Source: Bursaphelenchus xylophilus (lineage: Eukaryota; Nematoda; Chromadorea; Rhabditida; Aphelenchoididae). From it: 64,000 nucleotides of DNA. Where the stretch lies: contig CAJFCV020000002.1 of NCBI GenBank assembly GCA_904066235.2, positions 682,001 to 746,000 of the forward strand, given 5' to 3'. Made by a program: the position numbers and the translations under genes. The number at the start of each line of letters is the position of its first letter. The stretch's first letter is position 1. Shown piece by piece: positions 33,620 to 45,964 of this stretch. Below the pieces are notes generated by a model. That model made no database searches and was not told where the DNA came from. It saw nothing but the letters and a program-made list of their open reading frames with translations.

Positions 33620-34303
33620 TTTACTGGGTAAAAGTGAAGTGATAGAAGTCCAAACCTCTAAAAAACATCGAAATTAGAATATTCGTTCGTATTTTAGTCT
33701 CCTCGGACAATGCAAAAGATTAGGGAACGCAGAAACTCTCGACATATAAGCCTTCGGAGAGCTAGGGTTATCATCATTGGAGACACAGAACGGTTCCCAA
33801 TCTGAGGCCCCGATAAACCGTTTGTCTGCTTTGTTACGGGTTCCTTTTTCGCCGAGAAGCGAGAAAGACACACTCTTTTCACGACCCACTCGTTTCTCTC
33901 CTTCTTCGTCAAAAAGTGCGCTGTCTCATTTCTCTTTTGCGGAACAGAATGCCAAAGCAATTCCATTGTTTGGCAGGCATTTGTTTTCGTCTCGGGAGGC
34001 GATGCGACGAGGATTTGTCTGGCGTTTTTTCTCGCCGCGGTTTTTTGTGTGTTCAAATCTTATGGAGAATAAAAAATTTGAAAATAAAATCGTCGATTTT
34101 TTTTTGTGGATTTCTATAGTAGATCCGCGCGTTTTGCTGATGCGTGTGATATATGTTTTTTATTTGTTTTGTACGGTTTGTGAGGCTTTTCAGTTATATT
34201 ATAAATGGTCTCTTCTGTTTTTCTTTTTTTTTGTTACGTACACGTGAGCGAAGGCTTGATTTCCAAAGATTATGGGTAACAAAATATTGCTTTAGGTCGT
34301 GTA
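33620..34303. other. Upstream region of lin-9
   Basis: No exon is supported. A TTGCTTTAG acceptor 8 bases before the lin-9 ATG suggests either spliced-leader addition or a 5' UTR intron. Confidence 0.35.
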
Positions 34304-36988
34304 ATGTCAGGGAGAGCCTCGAATCAGGCTCCTGCTCGCTATCGGCTCCGGGAGACGCCGAAGCCGTCTAGCCGTCTTCAACATTATGATCCAACTCCGT
34401 CAAAGTCTTCACAGTCGTGAGTTTCTATTTTTATTTTCCTTGGTTTTTAGGTATAGTTGCCTATACAATGTCTATAAGTAATAATTCTAGCCGACCAATC
34501 CGAATGCCAGCCACGATCTCCTATCAGCGCCCACAAAATACCACAACAACTCGAGTCTACATGAGTGCAATCCCGGTTGATCAAATGAATGAGGAAGTGG
34601 TTGAAGAAGAGGTGGTCGCTTATGATCCCGATGATTATGCCGACTATCCACAACCTCGAGAGTATCCCATGTCCATCGGAACGTTGGCAGCGACTTATCC
34701 ATACAATGAGCTCACCAAGTTCCTGAAGAGTAATTTGAAAAGACTCAAGAACGTTCTTCACTACCCAAGGTCCAGATTGTAAGTTTATTTTTGTTGTTTT
34801 TGTTTCAAATTTAGGGTATCTTTGCATAATTGGCTCCTAGTACAATATAAATTTTCTATTTTGGTTGGAAAATAGTACACTTGGCATTCTTCCTAAGGCA
34901 AATAAGGTCTAATAACACACATTGATGCTCTTTTTCGTTTATTTAGACCGCATCTTTGTCCTTCACCATGTATAATGTAATCCTTCACCAAAAATGTCAT
35001 CTTACTTTTTTCAGATGGGTGATTTCCGAGTTCTTCTACTCCGCCGTGGACCGTCAGATCTTTCTCGACGAGAATGAGTTCGTTCAGCTCATTCAAGACA
35101 CCTTCCCCAACCTCAAAACCTTCAAACTTCGACTCAGCGAATGGCGTGAAATTCGTCGATTGATCGGAAAACCCCGTCGATTTTCGCAAAGCTTCCTCGA
35201 TGAGGAGCGCAGAGCCCTGAACTATAAGAGAAAGAAGATTCGACAGCTTTACAGTGGTCAGTGTTGTAGGTTGCCTCCGGACAATGACCTCCCGAAGCGA
35301 TTGCCAAGACAATATGTGGTTGGATGTAAGGTTTTTGCTCGGATTCGTCATCCAAAAGAGGGGATCTATGCTGGAACTATTGATGCGATATTGAATGAGG
35401 GTTACAGAGTGGTTTTTGAGAAGGAGGAAATGATTCCCCCATCTGTTGTACAGGTAAGCCCATTTTATAAATTTTATTTGGTTTTTAGGACACAGAAGTC
35501 ATGCCAGAAACCCCTCCGGAGCTTCTCAATATCTCCTACTTCCTGGAGATGAACAATGCCAACAATAGCAAGAACTATTCGTACCTCCATAACCCCTTGA
35601 CAAAACCCACTTTTGTTGTTGATCCAAGGCAACACCGGGTAGTTTCGATGGTCGGAGGACCAAATCAGACTCCTACATTCTCTTTCCAAGCAAGGCCGGC
35701 CGTTGGACGTAGGTTTTAGACTAAAATTTTTTTTTGAATTTTTTGGGATTTTTTGATTTTTAAAACTTGTTATGAGGGGTTGTTTATAATTTTGAGGCTT
35801 CTAATGAGACTTGTGAGGTATCAAATAAGAACTTCTTGAATTTTTATAGGTTGACTTGATGATTTGTACTTGATGTGTAGTGTAATATAAAATTTTCGTT
35901 TTTATATGACGAAATAATATTTATATATAAAAATAAGTAATAAATTCAACTGTTTTGGCATTTGATAATGTATTCTTTCAGCCAGAGACGACAAAGTCGG
36001 CAATTTCCCCCTCCGGATGTTGGTCATCATGGTGAAGCTGTTCAAGGTCCTTTCCCACAAACAAACCCTCATAATGAACCTGAAGTTGATGAATGATCGC
36101 GCCGAAAGACTTCAAATGGTCTCTAATAAGTATCCCATCACCTTCCAAGAGCGCTACGCCGAGATCTTGACCGAACTTGAGCTGGCAAACCGGTTGTTGG
36201 ACTCGTATTTGAATGGAATTGAAGAATACAACGAGTTGTTGGTCACGAATTTGAATGAGCCATTGCCGTCGGACAAGCCGGATCAGCTGAGAAAGCATTC
36301 GCAAGCACATTCTGCTCAGATCGTCAAGCATTGCAATGCCAGCTTGCATGTGAAAAATAAGGATGTTTTGGGTTTAATCAGCCGATTAACAGCGATTTTG
36401 CTGCAGGTAAGTGGTATGAGCAGCTGCTCAAGCTTGTTTATCAAGTTATTTTTTATATTGTTCATGATGTGCAATATAATTTTTTTGAGATTAGTCAATG
36501 AATTTGAGTTTAAATGCATCAATGCTTTCTGTTCTTTTGCTGTGAAAAAGTAGAAATGCGTTTGGCAGATTTATGTTTGATTTTTGAACCAAATTATATT
36601 AGTCATCATGGATAATATAAATTTTGATATAATGGTTCCATACAAGGTTTTAGCCATATAGATTTATCGTTTCTGTAAAGATATTGTCTTGTAGTTTGTA
36701 TGCGAATTCAAATTGGCGTCATTCCTTTAGTTTTTTAATCGAATTCTACCCAGTTTAAGTCACCTATCAAGGGTAGTGTCATGAATAAAATTTCGACCTT
36801 TTCAGATCCGACAACTCGGCCAAAACCGAAACCAGCACTCAAATTACGAGCTGAATGTGATGGCGGAATCTCTGAATCAACTGAAGGCCACCGTCCACCC
36901 TCGGAACATTGGAATTTTCCAAGATTGCGTGGAAATCCACATGAAACAAATCTTTCTCATGATGAACAAAGGCAAATCATTTGTGTAA
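34304..36988 (+). CDS. lin-9: LIN-9 / DREAM complex subunit with DIRP domain
   Basis: Exons: 34304-34416, 34491-34778, 35015-35453, 35489-35708, 35982-36406, 36806-36988, giving about 555 residues. LIN-9 is a core MuvB/DREAM subunit that regulates cell-cycle and germline genes in the nucleus. The DIRP domain begins in exon 3 (WVISEFFYSAVDR, then EWREIRRLIGKPRRFS, DEERRALNYKR); it is followed by the PRQYVVGCKVFARIR...GTIDAIL Tudor-like segment and, in exon 5, the coiled coil that begins RAERLQMVSNKYPITFQERY. The exon 2 acceptor (TTCTAG at 34490) was chosen because the nearer TTTTTAG leads to a stop. The end is slightly uncertain: the last codons overlap a donor-like GTGTAAGA. Confidence 0.9.
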
Positions 36989-37084
36989 GATGTTCTATTC
37001 TTATGTATTTTTTCCTTTTTCGACATTTTTCAACGGTTTCCTTATGATTTTTTATTTTCGCGATTAAATGGATAACTGCCTTTT

Positions 37085-37400
37085 TGCACAGTGCCTTTTT
37101 TCCAACGCACTGTGGATTTTTGCTTTTGCGCACCGTGCAAACCTCAAAAAGCTGATTGCACTGTGCACATTTTTGAGCCAAATCGCAGCGGCGCAGTTGA
37201 GAGAAGCTTGCATCGCGGCGATATTTCAAATGCACAGTGCAAACCTCAAAAACGCCATTCGCACTGTGCACATATTTGAGCAAAATCGCAGCGGCGCAGT
37301 CGAGAAAAGCTTGCATCGCGGCGATATTTCAAATGCACAGTGCAAACCCGAAAAAAGTCGAGTGCACGGTGCAAAAAATCGGGGATTTTTGTGCACGGTG
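37085..37400. repeat. Cluster of GCACNGTGC palindromes with 100-bp tandem unit
   Basis: Eight copies of GCACNGTGC occur in about 310 bp. A unit of about 100 bp (AATCGCAGCGGCGCAGT, AGCTTGCATCGCGGCGATAT, then GCACAGTGC) is repeated twice. No matching terminal inverted repeats were found, unlike the related elements at 25401 and 27120. Confidence 0.65.
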
Positions 37401-37657
37401 CGGACCGCAACAAATGTCCAGGGACTTTGTGAAAGTGAAAATTGTGTTAAATAATTACGCTTGCACGAACAGAAGATGATTGGTAAAATACGGTGTGAAC
37501 AAACCTTGGTCGTTTATTGTGAAGTTGGTCTGAACACTATGGCAAAACAACAAAATCATGGAGAAAAAAGTTGTAGTAATAATAGTATCATGAAAGTAGA
37601 ATAGAAACTTGTATTGAAAAAAAAATTAGAAAATTAAAATTATTTTCCCGTCTGGGC

Positions 37658-40600
37658 CTACAATTTGGCCTGAGCTCTCTTCTTCTCCAGCGCTCTCAAG
37701 TCCTTCCGCAAGATCTTCCCCGAAGGACTTCTGGGGATCTCCTTAACGAATTCAACACCTCCTCGCAAGTGTTTGTAGTGAACGGTCTTGTCAGCGACGA
37801 ATTTCTTGACATCCTCTTCAGTCAAAGAGTCCGATTTCCTCACAACGTATGCCTTTGGCAATTCGCCAGCTCGTTGATCGGGAATTCCAATGACAGCAGC
37901 GTCGGCAATGGCGGGATGAGAGGTCAAGAGACCTTCAAGTTGAGCTGGAGGGACTTGGAAGCCGTTGACTTTGATCAGTTCCTTCAGACGATCCACAATG
38001 TAGAGGAGGCCGTCCTTGTCTTCGTAGCCAATGTCTCCTAAAATAAGAGTCGGTTAAAAAGGAGGATTAACGACTCATAGGGGAAGTACAAGAAAATTTG
38101 AGGGAAATCAAAGATCTGCGCTAAAGTGTCAAATTTTCGCCAACTTTCGATCGAAAAATCTCGGTTTTTTCTGCAAAGCGCGAGCTAGGATTCTCGCATT
38201 TAATTTAGAAAAAATTATTCTAAATTTGTGCCAACTTTCATCAAAATCTGGGCGTCGCACTTGGGGTACTTCCCCCGTTAGTTGGAAGAAGTCTGAAAAC
38301 AATTCCTTACCGGTGTGAAGCCAGCCCTCAATGATCGTGTTGTTGGTAGCCTCCGGCTTATGCAGATATCCCACCATCACATTAGGGCCTCGAACACAGA
38401 CCTCTCCCTCCTTGCCCGGAGGCACTTCGGCTCCGGTTTCCGGATCAATGATCTTCATTTGCATGTTTGGTGCCAACAAGCCTGTCTGCGCAAAATTGGT
38501 CTTACTGTTGGCCAGGAAATGAGTGCCAACAGTGGCTTCAGTCATTCCGTAGCCTTGTCCGAGGACTTGCAGATGAGGATACTTTTTCGCGGCCAGTTCA
38601 CAGATGTCGGCGCCCAGCGGAGCAGCGCCGGACTGGATGACTCTGAGAGTGCTGAGGTCGTACTTGCTGACGGCGGGATGATGGACGAGGAGGAGGACAA
38701 TCATTGGGACAAGGAATTGGACTTTAACCTGAAAAATTTTGTGAGGTAAATTTTGTGACTTTCAGTTTGTTGTATTAGGTCGTCCAGAAAGTTCGTTCGT
38801 TTTTTCATCGCTTTGTTTTACGAGGATTGTATGGTGTTTGGCAAAGGGTATATATTTATTTGATACAGCCAGTCTTGCAGAGGGGAAAAAGCTGTATCAA
38901 ATAAATTTATTCCATTTGCCAAAGAACAAATAATCCTTGTAAAACAGCAATGAAAAGACGAACGAACTTTCTGGACGACTTAATACAATGCAAAAAATTT
39001 TTTTTTCGATTTTGTTTTTAGGAAAATTCTGTTGATACACCTCTGCCTTTTGTTTCGCAACATTTCCATCAAAGCAGTCATCTCCAAACTATGTAGACAA
39101 TCGCCAAAATTACACACTAAATTCCCCGCGCAATGAACTGAGCCATTCTTAATGACCACCTGATTTCTTATCATCCCACTCTTTCCGCCAACATCCCTAT
39201 TTACATCAAAGAATCAAGGTTGTTCTCGTTAGCCAATTAAATTTTTGAACGCATTTTTTGCGTGAACTTTGCTCCAGAAATTCTCACCTTATGCTCTTGG
39301 ATTGTCTTGCACAGCAACTCAAAGTCGAACTTTTTCATCAACACCGTAGTGGTTCCGCGAATCACCGCGTTCGCACAAACACAACAACCGTAGACGTGGA
39401 ACATCGGCATGATCAGGCAGATGGTTTCCTTTTCCATCTCGATGCCGAGGGAGCCCATCAGGTTTCTGTCGTAGTATCTGAAAACGGAAGAATGACACAG
39501 TGATATGTACAGTGATGGACCTGCTCCAGTGACAAAAAACGTACCATTTTGCATCCGGGAAGTATCAAAAGACATGGTAAAATGCCTCCCTCTCCAACCA
39601 AAAAAGCTCTGTTTTGAAAAGCCCTCACAAAAAGGGTGGGCGCGTTTTTGAAATCGGAGTTTTTTCACTTGGAGAAGGAGGTATTTTGCTACATTTTTCG
39701 ATGTTTCCCGGATGCAAAATGGAACGTTTTTTGCTACTGGATCAGGTCCCTCACTGAAATTTTTTTTGATCTCTCAAGACTGTTAAGAAATTCCAGCTAG
39801 CTTGCTGTTGGTATTTAGAAGATTTTCAGGCACTTGTTTTTCAGGAACTATCGAGGATTTTAAAAACTCTTTTAGAGAAGCTACATATAGTCATCAAAAA
39901 CTTGAGCTAGGTTTGCAACGACTTGCAACGACTCCTCCCTTACCTGTCAATGGCCTCGAGCATGGAGACAATGTTTTTGTGGCTGATCATGACTCCCTTC
40001 GGATCTCCGGTGGTTCCAGAGCTGTATGGGATAAGAACGAGGTCTTTTTCTTTGTCGATCTTTGGCACGGGCAACTTCTTTGGCTTGGTCTTTATAATGT
40101 CGGAGAACCGGACGACTCCAGCGGGCAACTTGACTTTCGGGTTGTCGTCAATCAAAGCCACCTTGACGTTGAGGCCCTTGGTGGCTTCGAGGATCTTGGA
40201 TAAAGTGTCGCTGGAGCAGAAGACGAGTTTGGCTCCGCAGTCCTTGATCTGGCGATTGTGCTCGTCTGAAAATTGGAGAATAAAAATTTCGACAATAAAC
40301 AGGGCATCTTTGGAAAACCCCAGCTATATTCAAGCCCTTGGCCTTTGGAATCTCAAGATTTTCATCTCAAAACCATTGATATCCCCAATAAATTTGGCAA
40401 AATAACTTACAGGCAGTGAAATCCGAGTTGGCCCCACTCAACGCCCCTCCTCGCGATACAACAGCTCCAAAAATCGCAATGTATTGCCAACAGTTTTGTG
40501 ACGCTATCATGACAACATCTCCTTTCTTGAAGCCAATCGAAAACAAGTAAGTCTCGATGATCTTGATGTTGTTGTAGAGTTGCTCAAAAGTTACAAAATC

Positions 40601-40735
40601 ACTCGGGTTCTCGGCCGAGATGTAAGCTTTTCGGTTGGGGTATTGTTTCACCTTCTCCAGTAAGTGGCCAATAAAGTACTCGTTGAAGGACAAGTCCGGC
40701 ACTTCGAAGTTGCCAAGCCGCGAATTCGAGGGCAT
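37658..40735 (-). CDS. Peroxisomal 4CL/luciferase-type acyl-CoA synthetase
   Basis: Exons, 5' to 3': 40735-40411, 40265-39944, 39477-39288, 38728-38311, 38037-37658, giving 544 residues. It belongs to the adenylate-forming ligases that activate fatty or aromatic acids to CoA thioesters with ATP. Motifs: phosphate loop [11 protein letters not shown] (about 188-198), [18 protein letters not shown] (about 335), [15 protein letters not shown] with [12 protein letters not shown] (about 412-445), and the catalytic lysine in [13 protein letters not shown]. The C-terminus AKL is a type 1 peroxisomal targeting signal. The ATG follows AAATTTGCAG/ATCAGCAGCTCAAA, so the message is either trans-spliced or has a 5' UTR intron. 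Introns contain a family A, a family B and a mariner-type element. C. elegans has several paralogues (acs genes); I cannot say which is the orthologue. Confidence 0.92.
38078..38280 (-). mobile_element. Family B element, 5'-truncated
   Basis: Only the AATTTTCGCCAACTTTCGAT to GCGTCGCACTTGGGGTACTT half is present, plus a GGGGAAGTAC end. In the last intron of the acyl-CoA synthetase. Confidence 0.7.
38775..38983. mobile_element. Mariner-type MITE, 209 bp
   Basis: TTAGGTCGTCCAGAAAGTTC and its complement, flanked by TA. The arms also share GATACAGC and TATTTGATACAGC, so the unit forms a long hairpin. It lies in the third intron. Confidence 0.85.
39510..39755. mobile_element. Family A MITE in acyl-CoA synthetase intron 2
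   Basis: Left TA present; right flank altered to AA. Confidence 0.85.
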
Positions 40736-40857
40736 TTTGAGCTGCTGATCTGCAAATTTAGAAAAGGTATATATGCCAAATGTAAAGTAAAAAATGTGAC
40801 AAAATTTACTAATTACAAGACGCCAACAAGATCAAGAAAACGCAAAGAAAATTTATT

Positions 40858-40912
<55 letters not shown>

Positions 40913-41434
40913 AATCTGAAGCCATGAGCAAAAGAGTAACAAACCTCAAACTGCAAAGCGTATCGATGATAGGAGTTGCTTTATAGTCGATAAGACAAAA
41001 GAAACAAGTGTCCGGCCGCGAACGGCTTCAATAATTGTGGCGTGATAAGGCTTTGTCTTACCATAGGGGGTGGTTTCATTTTCTCGATAAAAGGTAAAGA
41101 TCAATTACATACAAGTGGAGTGGTCAACAATCGAATTCATTTCCCGCTTTTTTACAGGTTGTCTTGCAGATGGGAGACATAAAGTGTAAGAGATTTTAGG
41201 AAAAACAACAGGAAGAATGTTTTTGATCAGAAATTCAGGGCGTAAGAGGATAGAAGGTGGCAAAGCCGTAGAATTAGGACGATGACAAAATAGATATGAA
41301 GAGGTGGAAACAGAATGATAAAGATCAAACAGGGAAAATGCAAATAGTCTGAGGCTTACAGCATTGGAAAACTAATAGCTTTCAAATCGAGTTTAACCCG
41401 AAATGCTGGGGTGCTATATTTTTGATTTGAACTA
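40736..41434. promoter_or_regulatory. Upstream region of the acyl-CoA synthetase
   Basis: Contains a (TA)n run and several GATA-type sites (TCGATAAGAC, GTGATAAGG, CTCGATAAAAGG at about 40990-41095). Clusters of TGATAA sites mark intestinal genes in C. elegans, which would suit a lipid enzyme; this is inference. Confidence 0.35.
40864..40910. repeat. (TA)n microsatellite
   Basis: About 22 TA units with one interruption. Confidence 0.95.
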
Positions 41435-41690
41435 CAGTGGGGGACCTGATGCAGTGGCAAAAAACGTACCATTTTGCATCCGGGAAGTATCAAAAATGTG
41501 GCAAAATGCTTCCCTTTGCAAGCCAAAAAAATTCCGATTTCAAAAGCGCGCCCACTCTTTTTGTGAGGAAAAAGGCGCTTCCTTCAGAACAAAGTTTTTT
41601 CTCTTGGAGAGGGAAGCATTTTGCCACATTTTTGATGCTTCTCGGATGCAAACCGGTACGTTTTTGGCCACTGGATCGGGCCGGTCACTG
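41435..41690. mobile_element. Family A MITE
   Basis: Complete, TA-flanked. Confidence 0.85.
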
Positions 41691-43692
41691 TAAAATGATT
41701 GTGAAATTACATGTATATACTAATTGCCAGAATAATTTTCACCAAATAGGGAAATCTGCCTCCAAAACGCTCTGTTTTTTCAGACCAGATCTATTATACT
41801 TATTTACGTATTCTCTCCTACACAAAACATGAATTTCTCGGCTTTGCAATCGAATCAGATTCTTTGAAAGTGCAAGTAAAATTTAAAGAAATACTTTGTC
41901 TAGCATACATTTACCCTTAGAAAGCAAAGAAGAAAGAAAAATGTTGTTAATAATTACATATCAACCAAGTTTATTATACTCTTACGACCAGGACCTAATG
42001 ACGGCCTTCAAAAAACTTTCTAGATAACAACAAAGGCGGTTGTCATGAAATGACTTTTCCCGTCGAAGGAAATGGGAAAGGCTAGGCGTGCTAATCTGAA
42101 GAGTAATTTTTATTTTATGATCTAAAGATAAAGTGCAGTGTTTTTCTAAAACATCAACTTGTTGTTAAGGGTAAAGTGTTTTAACTCAGTCTGTCTATAA
42201 ATAAATACATGTCGCTGAGAGTTGTCTCTAAAACAGCAGGCTTGAAACTATTAAACTAAAAATCTTTAAGAGAACCCAAGGTAATGATAGAGCCATCTTA
42301 AAACCGTGATCGCAAAACCCGCAACTAATAAGACGCCACTCTAAACGCCCCTTAATATTTCCCCCACCCCACGCCCATCCTTCAAATTTTTATCGTCTTT
42401 GACATAATCATGCGTGCTTTGAAAGCAGCGTGATCCCTGCAAGAATACGAAAACTACACATGTCCGAAACGCTACCACCCCACCTTCGTATGCGCATATG
42501 TCTCTGCGGCGGTGAGTTTGGCGTCAAAGGAGTAAGTCAATCAAGAAAGGAAAACGTTTAAATAAGGACGTCGCCACGAAGCGGAATCAAACCCAAATTG
42601 ATTGCCGGCGATATGAAGTTTAATTGGCGAGGTTTACAACGGAACACAAAATACAAGCACGAGCCATGCCACGAGGTCAACGAACGGATACTACGACGAG
42701 CACAGTGAATGGATTGTAGGGGAAATGAAACGGTGAATAAAATTCAAGTGAAGGTAAAGTGCAGTGGTTCCTGTATCAAAAAAATTCAGTGGAAACACAC
42801 ATCATTTGCTATGGAAGCTGAAATCAAGAACGTGATAAAACGCAGGCAAAATTAGCTATCAAAAAACGGCCTTGAAAGCAATCAAGATGCTAAAAAATTA
42901 ACTTTGTGGATGTAGGTCTGTAAACATACATCCAGTAGCTTCAAAAAAACAAACAAATCCTTACAAGCTCAGGCAATTTTTACATTAAAAATCTCTTTCA
43001 AACTGTAGATTTATGTAAAATACGTGATAAAAATCAGCAGTGGCCTTTTCTGTGGCTTACTGATGACAGTTCTTATAAGAAAAATATATCATAAATTCTC
43101 TAAAATAAATGAAAACCCTGCTTCGCCAGGCATGATAATTGGTCTTCGGCATCCCACAATAACCACTCGTCCACTATAAGCGATCCGATCCGTGCGTTAT
43201 AAATCATTTTTTCTTACTTTGAGGCATGTTGAAGAAAGTGGCCTCTTTATAGAGTCCAGTTTTATGCAATAGTACATCTAGTCACCTTATTCTTCTCGTG
43301 GACTTTGGACACGTTTGGCAACTTCAAAACACAAAACCTTGCAGCTGCAGCAACCGCACAAAACACTGCACATTTTGTGTAGTATGGTGACGATCACGGA
43401 TACACTAGAACGTTTATTGGTGCAATTCAAAGAAGAGCGGGAGAAGTGAATGAAATGAGGACTTCCTTGGTAAGCAACTTTGTCGCTGTCGGGGTCACTT
43501 TTATTATAAAAAACAAAGTTGTTAGTGAAAATTTTGGAGCTAGAAGAAAAGCTTACACCATTTTATAATTTCGATTGTACTGAAAGCAAGACGGACCTCC
43601 AGTAATGCCAGAGACAGGCGTTTGCTATATAAATATTTAGTTGATCGTCCGACAGCTACGGCTAAGGAACTGCAAATCATAATACATACGTA
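41691..43692. other. Two kilobases without a visible gene
   Basis: No long frame on either strand and no family A or B copy, which is unusual for this window. The stretch 42300-42780 is less AT-rich and has a GCGTGATCCCTGCAAG-type mix that could be regulatory or a non-coding RNA; I cannot tell which. Confidence 0.3.
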
Positions 43693-44015
43693 CAGTGGCA
43701 GACCTGATCCAGTGAAAAAAACGTACCATTTTGCATCCAGAAAGTATTAAAAAATGTAGCAAAATGCCTTCCTTTCCAACTAAAAAGCTTTGTTTTGAAG
43801 GGCTTCCCTCACACTAATCCGGGAAGTTTCGAAAATGTGGCAAAATGCCTCCCTTTCCAACTAAAAAACTCCGTCTCGGAGGGCTTCTCTCACAAAAATA
43901 GCGGGTGCGTTTTTGAAATTGGAGTTTTTTCACTTGGAGAGGGAGGTATTTTGCCACATTGTTTGATACTTCCCGGATGCAAAATGGCCCGTTTCTTGCC
44001 ACTGAAGGTCCACTG
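43693..44015. mobile_element. Family A MITE with duplicated left arm
   Basis: The GGAAGT(A/T)T...AATGTGGCAAAATGCCTCC segment occurs twice in the left half, so the copy is 323 bp long. TA on both sides. Confidence 0.8.
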
Positions 44016-45020
44016 TATTCAGAAACCGAGAACTTGCAGATTTTGGCCAAACATAACTTCACCAACATAACTTTTGCTGAATTTTTCGGATTCCAAGCAG
44101 TTTAGAGCGTTAAAATCAGAGTGGTGTTCACAAGCCAGCACTTTGGACAAGCGTTCTAGAAGATTCATAAAATAATTGTGTCAGGTATGATGTTGTTATT
44201 ACATAAATAAATTTGTTCATTTTCTCTCCAGTACTTGTCCTTTGAAAGAAGATTGCGCTCAGAGCCGCTGAATTCATGAGAAATCTTCTGGATACTGTAA
44301 GCAGATTTGAAGATTGAGTTCTTTCTACTGTGTGCCTCAGTGCGCAAACTCTATCTTGAAGGAGTTACACTAGAAGTACGAAAAAACCCTACCCAAAATG
44401 AATATTTTGTTTTTAACTCACCGATTTGTACCACATATCTAAATACTATGTATTAAATACCCCCAAAATACCTAAACGTGTTGTAAACTTTTTAAGAATG
44501 TAAAATGACACAATGTATGTACCGTGATCAACACATTTTGCTCACCATACCTTCCGGTTCCAGTTCCTTTCAGTTTCATTTTCATCCCCTGTTTTTCAGC
44601 CCTCTCTGTTTACCGGCAAATTCCAAATGCGTACTTTCGCCCGCCGGCATCATGATACAATTTTTGTCTCGTCCGATTTCCGATCAGTTCATCTTTTTCT
44701 CCCCAAAAATAAGAGTTGAAAAAGCCACCGATCGTCCCGTTAGCATGCGGTTTCCCTTTTTGTTTTCTGTTCAAGGCACAAGTCTTCTAGTCCCGGCATT
44801 TTTTCGACGAACAGAGAAATCGGAGTGCAAAGGTAATTACCATGTTTAATGATGGAGTGTAGATCAGTGTTGATGGAGATGGGAAGAAGTGAAACATTTA
44901 TAGTTGTTGCTTTTTTAAGAGAAACTCTTTTGGAAGGAGGGGGAGTTTGGGTAAAAGTTGACTCTTCTAACTTTGTCTTTTTTAACATCCAAACTTAGGG
45001 AGTTTATTTGTAATCAGCTT
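44016..45020. other. Gene-free stretch
   Basis: Short frames only; nothing recognisable. Confidence 0.4.
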
Positions 45021-45441
45021 ACAAGGGAAGCATCCCAAGTGCGACGCTCAGATTTTGATGAAACTTGGCACAAATTTAGAATATTTTTTTCTACGACATA
45101 TACTCGAATCCTAGCTCGCGCTTTGCAGAAACAACCGAGATTTTTACTTCAAAAGTCGGCCAAAATTTAAGACATTTTTCCGAATTTCGGCACAAAAAGT
45201 TTCATGCCTAATTCTACCATACAGTGTAACGTTTCCACAAAAAATTATTTTTTTTCGCACGAAAATAGCAAAGTTATGGCCAAAAAGTGTTTTTCTTTCT
45301 GACCACTCCACGTTTAGTGTGCTCTCCCGGCGGCGCTTGCAAGAGGCGAGCTAAGACTTTCAGGAATTGATACTTAGTGCATGACCGACATGTGTGCAAA
45401 ATTTAAAGAAAATCTGAGCGTCGCACTTGGTACTTCCCTTG
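45021..45441 (+). mobile_element. Family B element
   Basis: Near-complete, with a small deletion in the GGCGGCAAAGATCG block. A further terminal scrap (TTGGGGTACTTCCCTTGTTA) lies at 45529-45549. Confidence 0.8.
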
Positions 45442-45964
45442 TTAAAAATAGTCACAAACTGAAAAAAAAATTTATTTGCTTTTCTCTCCCCTCTCTGTGA
45501 TCTAGCATAATTTCCGGTCGAAAAAAAGTTGGGGTACTTCCCTTGTTAGGCTTTTAGAGTGTGCTGCTAAGCTACTGAGAATTCAAATAAGCAGAAGTAG
45601 GCATAATTCAATTGTATGCAAGTTTGAAGACTTGCAAAAAATTTGCAAGGATATGGCCCAAAAAATCTTTTGCCCTTTGTAGGCTATCCTTATTTTCCAT
45701 AGTCTCATTTGCGAAGATCTTTTTGGTGATTTTTATAAATTTTTATGAACAGTATACCATCTAGACTGATCAAAAATCGCAGACAATTATACCTTCCAAT
45801 CCCTGTCTTTTAAAAATGATCTCGTTTTCAACGGATTAAACCCGATCCAAAGCTTAACAAAAAAAAACAAAAATTTTCCCTCTCCAACTACTCGAAGCAG
45901 CTCTCACTTTCCGTTTTTTTTTCACTCTGTTGTATTTTACCCTTTAAATCCATCGTTTTATAGA

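Noticed and set aside
33694..34056. 120-codon minus-strand frame upstream of lin-9
   Set aside because: It mirrors an open frame on the plus strand and shows no homology, signal or splice sites.
37085..37400. CRISPR-like array
   Set aside because: The repeats are unequal, the spacers are themselves repeated, and the context is a nematode genome.
41403..41832. Open frames of 96 and 131 codons
   Set aside because: They read through a family A hairpin; the same peptide words ([23 protein letters not shown]) recur at every copy in the window.
44505..44849. 114-codon plus-strand frame
   Set aside because: Low-complexity hydrophobic translation of pyrimidine-rich DNA without gene features.
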